Shown piece after piece: positions 8,870 to 15,800 of a DNA stretch of 17,749 bases (position 1 is the stretch's first letter; each line of letters opens with the position of its first letter). The DNA is from Candidatus Zixiibacteriota bacterium (GTDB lineage: Bacteria > Zixibacteria > MSB-5A5 > UBA10806), in the NCBI GenBank assembly GCA_003520965.1, contig DOTU01000237.1, forward strand, positions 1-17,749, read 5' to 3'. Under the pieces are notes generated by a model, which ran no database searches, had not been told where the DNA came from, and saw only the letters and a list, made by a program, of their open reading frames with translations. Both the position numbers and the translations under genes were made by a program.

Positions 8870-11050
8870 TTACTTCAGCAAGGTCATCTTGAGAGTCTGG
8901 CTGTTGGAACCAGTGGAGACCTTTGCAAAGTACACGCCGGAAGCCACATTCGAGGCATCCCAGATTACTGACTGGTTGCCGGCTTCGTAAGAACCCTTAA
9001 GAGTCTCAACTACCTGGCCGGTGATAGAGTAGATGTTAATGGTAACATCTGACGCTGTCGGCAGGGCGAAGTTGATACGGGTCTGGGCGTTGAACGGGTT
9101 CGGGTAGTTATTGCTAACTACGAAATCGGTCGGAACTGGAGCTCCAACGCGGCTAATAAGAAGCTCGCCATTGGCATCGGCAGCTGAAGCCTCGGAGACC
9201 GTACCATTACCTTCGACGGTAAAGAGGGTCTGGGTTCCGGCTGGGATTCTCTGGGCAGTCTTCGAGAAGACTACTACTGAGAGGACGCCATTAGCATCTT
9301 CATAAAGCATGTCCATACCATTGGCAACGACTGGAACGCCGATTTCGCCGGTATGAGCAATTCTCACCAAAGCGCCACCAACTTCAACCGCTGAATTGAT
9401 AGCCACGTTGCCGTCCTTGAAGGAGACATAGGCATCAACCGCGTTTGCATCGGTCTTCGGATGCGGGGGCATCGGAACTGCGCCAACGGTGATGTTGATG
9501 AAGCGAACCAAGTCAGCAATATCGGCAAAGCCGTTATTGTTTAAGTCGGCAGCCGCTTCCTGGACTGGGAGGTTGATTGTCCAAATCCAGGTATCGCTTA
9601 CGCCATGGATCAGACGGCGAGCAACCAAAACGTCATCGGCGATTTCATAATAAATGCCGTTCATGTTCGGGTCACCCTTGAAATAGTTGGGGCTGATCAC
9701 ATTGACACAGCCTACGCCGCCGAATGCCAGCGGAGGATGAATGAAATCATAACCGGTTGAGTCAGAAGTCGTATTGTAGGTGTAGGAATCGGGACCAGTG
9801 GTAACGAAGAACAGGTTAACCAATGCTCCAATGCCAATCGATGGGGAAATATGATATTTGAGCCAGAGAATCGGTTCGAGTGTCGGAGGAGCTGGAGGCG
9901 TGTAAACGCCGTCATTCATATTGGCAATCCACACCCACTTGTCGGTGCCGGGTACGCCATATGGAGCAACGATATGCTGATTGAATTCGTCGCCGTCATT
10001 AACGCGGCCAGTATAGTAGAAGTCGGTCAGGGTCAGAGCAGTCGGATCGGTTCCGGTGATAAGATCAAAACCGCCGCAATAAATGTCGGTATTGTAGAAT
10101 ATACGAACCCATACATCGCCACCGGGGTATCCATAAATGCAGGAACCATCCGGGTTGCCGATGATAAGGCCGCCTACGGCAAGAACATTAACATGAATTG
10201 TTAATGATGTTGCGGCATAGTCTGTTCCGTCGAAAAGGGTGAATACGAGATCGGTAGAAGCAGCAACGGTACCAGTATAAGTGCCGGTAACTGTTCCGCC
10301 TGTGCCGATAGCAACAATGCCACCGGGGCCAGTGATGGTCAGGGTGTTGGCGAGATCAGCATCAGCGCCTGCAACTGTAAATGAGAAGGGAACTCCACCA
10401 TACACATCAACGGTATGGTCAAGAGTGACCCATGTCGGTGCTGCATTCGGAGAGAAGTAGAGGCAGCCATAGGATGTGGTCGGAGCTACTGAACGGACGC
10501 CGTCCGCCATACCCCACCAAGGAGAACCGTTAGCGGTGTTGTGACCTTGGCTGAACGGGCATGGAGTGGTGCCGATCAAAGCAGGATCATTAGCGGTGTG
10601 TACTTTATAGGTGCCTAATTGATACCAGGCGCCGAGAGTGTAAATCCAATAAGCTGCGTCAGGTGGGTCGGTAAGATAAGCGACACCAAAAATCGACTGG
10701 CTATGGAAGCCGACTGGAACTGCTGGATCTGTAGTATGATCGTCAACAGCCAGGAAGGAGATATCATCCCAATGGCCAGCAATGGCTGGGACGAAAGCGC
10801 CACCGAGGCGGCCAGTGATAATAAGATCATCGCTCATTAAGGCCATGTGCATGGAGCTGACAGTATCCGGATTCCCTGGAGTAGGGTCCGTGGACATCCA
10901 AATCGGAATATCGACATCCCGATCAAGACCAACCGATATGGGGGAACCATCTGTATTTCCATAAACTGCATGGAAATTGGCAGGATCCTGGGCCATAGCG
11001 ATGCCGAAGGGAATGCATGCTGCCAATGCTAACAGCAACAATTTTTTCAT
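8870..11050 (-). CDS. Exported dockerin protein with NYPNPFN sorting tail
   Basis: 726 aa. The ATG at 11050 is preceded by AAGGAG with 6-nt spacing. Residues 1-20 (MKKLLLLALAACIPFGIAMA) are a signal peptide, cleaved before QD. Residues 21 to about 200 match no family I recognise and are rich in aromatic residues and Gly. About 203-290 is an Ig-like fold (APTWVTLDHTVDVYGG to LTIHVNV). About 295-455 is cohesin-like in pattern. A dockerin follows, with loops at about 459-472 (GDPNMNG) and 502-512 (ADLNNNGFADIAD). About 538-635 is a further beta-rich domain. The C-terminal tail 645-726 has SNNYPNPFN, YSITGQVVETL, SGVYFAK and ends KMTLLK. It follows the 280-aa gene by 185 nt and is bracketed by stem-loops, which suggests a separately controlled, perhaps abundant, surface protein. 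The export and tail calls are firm; the biological role is unknown. Confidence 0.9.
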   Translation of the reverse strand: MKKLLLLALAACIPFGIAMAQDPANFHAVYGNTDGSPISVGLDRDVDIPIWMSTDPTPGNPDTVSSMHMALMSDDLIITGRLGGAFVPAIAGHWDDISFLAVDDHTTDPAVPVGFHSQSIFGVAYLTDPPDAAYWIYTLGAWYQLGTYKVHTANDPALIGTTPCPFSQGHNTANGSPWWGMADGVRSVAPTTSYGCLYFSPNAAPTWVTLDHTVDVYGGVPFSFTVAGADADLANTLTITGPGGIVAIGTGGTVTGTYTGTVAASTDLVFTLFDGTDYAATSLTIHVNVLAVGGLIIGNPDGSCIYGYPGGDVWVRIFYNTDIYCGGFDLITGTDPTALTLTDFYYTGRVNDGDEFNQHIVAPYGVPGTDKWVWIANMNDGVYTPPAPPTLEPILWLKYHISPSIGIGALVNLFFVTTGPDSYTYNTTSDSTGYDFIHPPLAFGGVGCVNVISPNYFKGDPNMNGIYYEIADDVLVARRLIHGVSDTWIWTINLPVQEAAADLNNNGFADIADLVRFINITVGAVPMPPHPKTDANAVDAYVSFKDGNVAINSAVEVGGALVRIAHTGEIGVPVVANGMDMLYEDANGVLSVVVFSKTAQRIPAGTQTLFTVEGNGTVSEASAADANGELLISRVGAPVPTDFVVSNNYPNPFNAQTRINFALPTASDVTINIYSITGQVVETLKGSYEAGNQSVIWDASNVASGVYFAKVSTGSNSQTLKMTLLK

Positions 11051-11070
11051 AATTTACTCCTTAAAACATT
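11051..11070 (-). promoter_or_regulatory. RBS of the 726-aa exported protein
   Basis: AAGGAG is followed by TAAATT and then ATG on the minus strand, with near-ideal spacing. It confirms the start at 11050 and gives the signal peptide MKKLLLLALA without any extension. Confidence 0.7.
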
Positions 11071-11102
11071 GCATGGGCGTTTAACTTTTAACACTTTTCG
11101 AT

Positions 11103-11138
11103 GATTGCCAGTTGCGGAAATCCCTTTCCACAGCAATC
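11103..11138 (-). promoter_or_regulatory. Long bulged stem-loop in the leader of the 726-aa gene
   Basis: GATTGC pairs with GCAATC, and inside it TGTGGAAA pairs with TTTCCGCA (one G-U) around a GGGA tetraloop. One 4-nt bulge separates the helices, giving 14 base pairs in all. It lies 53-88 nt upstream of the ATG at 11050 and about 100 nt after the 280-aa gene. No U-run follows it on the minus strand. It may be an mRNA-processing or stabilising element between cistrons, or a leader control structure. Confidence 0.5.
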
Positions 11139-11235
11139 AGTTACAACCCCTCTTTGAAGCTGTTTCTTCTCTCTTGTTGTCTCACCTCCTTCAAGGAAAT
11201 CAGGTATTGTCAAAAATATCAAAAATCAAATTTTC

Positions 11236-12078
11236 CTAACGACACGGTGCTGGATGCGGCCTTTGGCCCTTAAAAAAACCAACCAGGTAGGTCACATCTA
11301 CCCCATTGACGGACCCGCTGCTGTTAGCGTCACCGGAACAGACACAACAGAACCCATTCGGAGAACCCTTAAAGTAGGCCACAAGATAGACTACATCAAG
11401 GCCGGTCAACGTTCCGCTGCAATTGGCATCACCGCGGGGATTATTATAGCAATTTCCGGGAAGAACATGAAGGGAGTCCGTGACCGTTTCTGTTTCAAAA
11501 AGACAATTCCCGGTGGTATCTGAGACGCGGGCTAAGGCAAAATTGAGCACTTGACTTGAATCGCAGACATTGCGGTTGGCATAGTTAATATGTATAGTGA
11601 AAAGAAGGCCATCGCCCGGAGGCAATTGTACGCCCTCGGCACCGCCCGGCATATCGGCAATTCCCGCGATTATAATCTGCCCCGGGTTACTGCTGTAAAC
11701 GCTGGCTACAAAAAACTCCCAATCAGTAATTCTGCTGCCGACCCTATCGGCGGCCAAAGTATCGCCTGGGGTAAAAGCCAGCCAGCTGGGATCGGAGGTT
11801 GCAATATGGATCTCAAACCCGCCAACCGGGCAAGTATTATTCATGTAAACCGGGATACTTAAACGCTGCGAGGCGCATGGCGCTATGGTTGTGCTCCCTA
11901 TTGAGAGCGTGACGGGTTGGGAACAAACACATGTGCCTTGAGCGATGGGCACTCCCAAAAGTGTTAAAACTACTGCTGCTAAAAAAATCCGGGCGTGTTT
12001 CAAGTTAGCCACGAGGCCCTCCAGTTTAGGTGTCTTCAAATCTAACGTCGCATTTACCGCGTTGTAGCTTTGTGGCAC
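11236..12078 (-). CDS. Exported cysteine-rich cohesin-dockerin protein without sorting tail
   Basis: 280 aa from GTG at 12078, which has AGGAGG 7 nt upstream. A second in-frame GTG at 12012 has GGAGG 5 nt upstream and would give a shorter N-terminus (MANLKHAR then a hydrophobic stretch ending PIAQG) more typical of a signal peptide. Either start could be real. Residues about 54-206 are cohesin-like (ASQRLSIPVYMNN, CPVGGFEIHI, GDGLLFTIHINY). The C-terminus is a dockerin with two very similar repeats at 216-238 and 249-271 (GDANCSG...GLDVVYLVAYFKG, then GDANSSG...GVDVTYLVGFFKG). Twelve cysteines follow the signal peptide, far more than in its neighbours, so disulfides are likely. Unlike the other exported proteins it ends just after the dockerin with no NYPNPFN tail. 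It may be retained by docking to a cohesin on a tailed partner, which is inference. First gene of the middle block. Confidence 0.87.
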   Translation of the reverse strand: MPQSYNAVNATLDLKTPKLEGLVANLKHARIFLAAVVLTLLGVPIAQGTCVCSQPVTLSIGSTTIAPCASQRLSIPVYMNNTCPVGGFEIHIATSDPSWLAFTPGDTLAADRVGSRITDWEFFVASVYSSNPGQIIIAGIADMPGGAEGVQLPPGDGLLFTIHINYANRNVCDSSQVLNFALARVSDTTGNCLFETETVTDSLHVLPGNCYNNPRGDANCSGTLTGLDVVYLVAYFKGSPNGFCCVCSGDANSSGSVNGVDVTYLVGFFKGQRPHPAPCR

Positions 12079-12096
12079 TAAACTTCCTCCTAATTA
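12079..12096 (-). promoter_or_regulatory. Strong RBS for a GTG start
   Basis: On the minus strand TTAGGAGGAAGTTTA precedes GTG at 12078. This is the stronger of two Shine-Dalgarno sites that compete to set the N-terminus of the 280-aa protein. The other is GGAGG 5 nt before GTG at 12012. Confidence 0.55.
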
Positions 12097-12443
12097 TTAA
12101 AGCCAACCAGCGCAAATTGCTTGCCGCAACCAATATTTTCTATGAAACGATAAAAACTGATGCTAAAAATAGATTCAACTTTTACCGTTAAAAGGTGGTT
12201 AAACACAAGCTCCCCAAGCTTTTCTGAAGTAATCCAACGTAGCAAAAACCAGTATCCCAACTTTCGATTTTGCCAGAACAAAGATGACTAAATCAAGCCA
12301 GCACCGGCCGCCTTTACGGCCTTACAATGCAAACCTGATGCAGGAATTTTCCTCATGTCAAATGGTCTGTCTCCAAAAAAAGTTGCCTTCATGTAAGAAG
12401 CACACAACTTACGAAGTTCAACGGAGCTACTTTAGGCAGTTGG

Positions 12444-12471
12444 AATATACCCCTGTTCAACTATATGTCAA
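12444..12471 (-). promoter_or_regulatory. Candidate sigma-70-type promoter for the 280-aa/726-aa genes
   Basis: On the minus strand a perfect TTGACA (12466-12471) is followed after 16 nt by TATATT (12444-12449), five of six matches to TATAAT. If used, it gives a leader of about 360 nt before GTG 12078, which is long. No better pair is visible nearer the gene. Confidence 0.4.
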
Positions 12472-12530
12472 GAACTTTTTTGGGCGAAAGTAGAAATTTT
12501 CGGGCCGGCTCGTTAAATATAAAAATTAAC

Positions 12531-12557
12531 TTGACAAATCGAATAATATTGTATTCT
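12531..12557 (+). promoter_or_regulatory. Promoter of the ELEERIAP peptide gene
   Basis: A perfect TTGACA at 12531-12536 and TATTCT at 12552-12557, with a 15-nt spacer (slightly short). An A/T-rich stretch at about 12513-12528 sits where an UP element would lie. Transcription would begin near 12564 and run to the terminator at 12789, an RNA of about 225 nt. Confidence 0.55.
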
Positions 12558-12569
12558 TTTTGAACAGTT

Positions 12570-12654
12570 AGTTTGAACTTCGAGTTTGGATTTAAGGCGT
12601 TAAATTTTATTTGTACGAAAAAGGGGCTTCATTAATATCATAAACGTTCAAACT
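12570..12654 (+). promoter_or_regulatory. Leader with 9-bp inverted repeat ahead of the peptide RBS
   Basis: AGTTTGAAC at 12570-12578 is the exact reverse complement of GTTCAAACT at 12646-12654. The pairing would close a domain of about 85 nt that ends 6 nt before the AAGGAGG at 12661-12667. A small AACT/AGTT hairpin is possible inside its 5' arm. Such a closed leader could control access to the RBS, or it could define a structured RNA. The pairing is seen; the role is inferred. Confidence 0.4.
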
Positions 12655-12660
12655 CCGCGG

Positions 12661-12671
12661 AAGGAGGTTGC
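12661..12671 (+). promoter_or_regulatory. RBS of the 21-codon peptide ORF
   Basis: AAGGAGG followed by TTGC and ATG. This is the longest Shine-Dalgarno match in the window, at slightly short 4-nt spacing. It is the main evidence that such a tiny ORF is translated. Confidence 0.75.
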
Positions 12672-12737
12672 ATGTTCGAAATCGAAGAACTAGAAGAGAG
12701 GATCGCCCCAGCCGGATTCATCGGTGCTGGTTCCTGA
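12672..12737 (+). CDS. 21-aa peptide with ELEERIAP motif, stand-alone gene
   Basis: ATG at 12672 to TGA at 12735-12737. The peptide begins MFEIEELEERIAP and continues AGFIGAGS: an acidic, helix-prone first half, then a Pro-Ala/Gly-rich end. It has no signal peptide. The transcription unit is complete: promoter at 12531, structured leader, near-perfect RBS, and an intrinsic terminator starting 26 nt after the stop. It is the only plus-strand gene I support. It is convergent with the kinase gene and divergent from the exported dockerin genes. I do not know its function. A short acidic leader plus a Gly-rich tail would suit a signalling or modified-peptide precursor. The L-E-x-R string loosely recalls N-terminal motifs I remember from large planctomycete exported proteins, but I cannot verify a link. 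Translation is likely; the role is open. Confidence 0.6.
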   Translation: MFEIEELEERIAPAGFIGAGS

Positions 12738-12749
12738 GCCACTACCTCT

Positions 12750-12764
12750 TAACCAAACTGGTTA
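12750..12764 (+). promoter_or_regulatory. Small hairpin abutting the terminator
   Basis: TAACCA and TGGTTA pair around a 3-nt loop between the peptide stop codon and the terminator stem. It shares its last base with the terminator stem, so the two helices would compete slightly or stack. It may form part of the 3' structure of the small transcript. Confidence 0.4.
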
Positions 12765-12789
12765 GCCCCGCTCCAAACGGGGCTTTTTT
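12764..12789 (+). terminator. Intrinsic terminator of the peptide gene
   Basis: AGCCCCG pairs with CGGGGCT around a 7-nt loop and runs directly into six T residues. It is a textbook Rho-independent terminator on the plus strand. Read from the minus strand the hairpin is followed by no U-run, so it does not obviously terminate the converging kinase transcript. Confidence 0.9.
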
Positions 12790-12847
12790 ATTGGCGATTC
12801 CTCTCTTAGTTACACTACTAGCTCTGTGGTATGCATAAACTTATCGC

Positions 12848-15800
12848 TCACGCCCGGGTAGCTTCAACCAATTGCTCTCTCAGGGTTTGAAGCTCAATCA
12901 TCGTTGGACGGTTACTCCATAAGCCTTGAGCTGCACAATTGGGCAGTGACGAGGATATCTTCTGAGCATAACTATCGGCTCGTTTTAATATTTCTTTGGC
13001 TCGAGATATCTTGCCGCAGTGATGATATACTTCAGTTAAGCTCATGGTCGCTTCCAGGGCATCTGGCAAAAAACCATTTCCTGCCGCTTCAATCTCAATC
13101 TGGGTTAGAATATCAATAGCCTCATCATATTTCTTTTGCGCTTTTTTCGCTCGACCAAGAATTAACCGGCCCTCCAAGCGGATTCGCCTGCCTTGATTCG
13201 GCTTGGAAAGCGCACGCTCAAGCCATATTTCCGCACTTTCAATATTTTTAAGAGCCAGATATTGCCTGGCTAAGAGTAATGCCGCAATGTCGGCTAAGTC
13301 ATTGTGCCCCAGTTTAGAAGCCTCGCTTGCCAGATCTCTGAGATGGTCGATGGAATTCCCATCCCCCATTGAGGTAGCCATTAAAGCCAATTGAGCTTCA
13401 AGCTGTAAGCGAGAATCTCCCACGGTTCTTGCATACCCGAAAGTTTCGGTCGCCAGGCGCTGTGCTATTTCTACATTACCTATAGAGAATTGCCACCTGG
13501 ATCGCAATACATCGACCTGCCTGGCGAAAACCAGATTATCTATATATATCTGATCTTTTTCGAGTGAGCTTAATACGCTATCGGCTAATGAGAAATTGCC
13601 CATGAGAATCCCGATCTCTGAAAGAAAAAGCTGAGCATCAAATGATAAGTGCTTATTACCAATGGCCTTTGCCATCTGCATTGCCCTCTGGCAATAGTCT
13701 ATGGAGTTAAAAAGATCACCGCTTTTCAGATCACATAAACCGAGATTAGAAAGGGCATTGATTGTGCTTTCGGTGTAACTGATTTTTTCGGAAATTTCCA
13801 ACGCCTTTTGAAGATAGAAACGAGCCTTATCAAGCTCATCATGGCGGATATAGTAATATCCTAAGTTGTTGGCGATGAGCGCTTCCAGCCAGAAATCGGC
13901 CGCCTTTTGAGCATCCGCATAGGCCTTTTCAAAATAACCGGCGACTTCGCCAGTTTTTCCCATAATTTCTTTAATAATGCCAATATTCGATTCGATCTTA
14001 GCTTGCTCCTGAAAATTCCCCAATTGCTCATTTGCTTTTAGAGCTAAATCAAATGATTCTAATGCTTTATGGTATTCCTGGTTAACCCAGAAAATCAATC
14101 CGATGTTATTGTGGCAGTTAGCGACTCCTTGTTCGAGACCAAGTTTTTCAAAATGGTTAAGCGCTTTGCGAGTATAATATAAAGCACGTTCTGGTTTTTT
14201 GGTTGAACGATACAGGTCTCCCATATCTTTGTAAGCTTCCGCTCGAATGTTCTGATCCGATCCCTTTGCTAAGCAACGGAGCAACTCAAGGTATCGTCGT
14301 CGGGCTTCCGGGTAATCGCCGGCTTGCTTCAGAATATCCGCACTTATCATCAGAGCCGCAGGAAGGGTGCCGCCCCCGTTGCGGGATATGGAAACAAGTG
14401 TTTCGGCGAAAACGTTGGCCCGACCAAGCTCGCCTTTCTTGAATAGGTTTGTTGCAACGGCAAGATTGGTATTGTATCCTTTTCTGAGATTACCCGAATT
14501 TCCCCAATGGAATGCGGCCATTTCTATGGAATCATCACCTTGAGGAAGATATTGTTCCGCCGCCTCCGCCCAATAATGGTGATAACGCTGCCTATCCTCA
14601 TTCTTTGCCCTGCAATAGACATAATTGCGTACATCCTCTGACGGAAAGAAGATCGAATCTTTGCCTCGCCGCAGGTGCCCGCTGGCCAGAAGGATATCAA
14701 CAAAATTTTTCTGTTCGGTCGAAAAATCTGTTAAGAGGATAAGGGGGATTTCGATTCCCCAGGCAGCCATAAAAGCAAACATTTCCTGTTTGGATAAGTC
14801 CAACGGAAAGAGCATCCGTTCTATCGCGGCCTCAAGCTCCGGACTTGATTCTAACGGAAAATCAAGCGAGCTCTCTGGCGACAGGAGATCGTATGTATCC
14901 TTCTTGATGGCTGAACTAAGATGCAGGAATATTAGCTCGGGATCGCCGCCACTGGCTCGAGATAAATTTTCTGGAACGGCAGCATCCTTCTTGAGATACG
15001 CCGACAAAGCTTCACGGGTAGCGCCATAATTGGAGTAATTTGAGATCGGATCGAAAATATGATAAGACAAATCACAGCTTATCCAGCGTTTCCCGCAAGC
15101 AATTACCGGCAACGCTACAGGCTGTCGAAGCAGGGCTCGAAGCCGACAGCGTTCGCTATGATCAAGTTTGGTGATATCATCTATAATAAGGACTGCCTTT
15201 TTAGTATCTATCTGATTTCCCGGAGACTGGAGGTATTCGAAAGTAGCCGAAATAGCCTGGGGCGTTTCTTCACCATCAATTCGTTCTACATTATATCCTG
15301 AGAGAGCAAGGTCGGCCGCCAAAAAATCATTTGGGCTTGTTCCGCAACCGTTCCCAAAAAAAAGAAGCGCTTTTTCGGATTTTCCTGTCAGATATTCAGA
15401 GCATGCTTTCTTTAATTCTTTCGAAAAAGGCGGCTTGCCCGCGGAAAGGTAAAAGCCCGCATGAAGTTTGACAAGTTCGTCAAATTGAGATCGAAGGCCG
15501 AAAGCTTCGGCGGCGGCTCTGGCGTCCTGAGGACGGGAATTCGGTTCCCGGGACAATAAGGCCGCAATACCATCTCGTAGACGTGCCGGAATGTTGGATA
15601 GATCGGCCATACCATCTTCGGTAATTTGCTTAATCAGGATTGAGTTATCATCAGAAATAAAAGGCGGGGTGCCGGTAAAAAGATCATAAAGCATGGCTCC
15701 GATGGAATAAAGGTCGGATGCCGTTGTGGGTTCTTTCCCCAAAAGAACCTCAGGCGAGGCATATTCGATAGTGCCGCGCTTGGAGAGTGTCTCCCCTATT

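Larger units (their letters stand above)
12079..12530. other. Divergent intergenic region upstream of the cohesin-dockerin genes
   Basis: About 450 bp between the minus-strand 280-aa gene and the promoter of the plus-strand peptide gene. It holds the RBS of the 280-aa gene, a candidate minus-strand promoter at 12444-12471 and a short GC-rich hairpin near 12306-12326 (GGCCG/CGGCC). Two short open frames here (12090-12281 minus, 12284-12493 plus) lack Shine-Dalgarno sites, and I do not call them. I see nothing else. Confidence 0.55.

Noticed and set aside
11181..11195. AAGGAGGTGA-like Shine-Dalgarno on the minus strand between the 280- and 726-aa genes
   Set aside because: No start codon at a usable distance. 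The only frame, from the GTG inside the motif itself, ends after 14 codons.
11192..11213. Minus-strand TTGACA at 11208-11213 as promoter for the 726-aa gene
   Set aside because: At 17-nt spacing the -10 position reads AGGAGG, and nothing TATAAT-like lies within range.
12090..12281. 63-codon minus-strand frame upstream of the 280-aa gene
   Set aside because: TTG start with no Shine-Dalgarno, no recognisable composition; it lies in the expected leader of the downstream gene.
12284..12493. 69-codon plus-strand frame
   Set aside because: No Shine-Dalgarno and no family resemblance; it lies across the candidate minus promoter.
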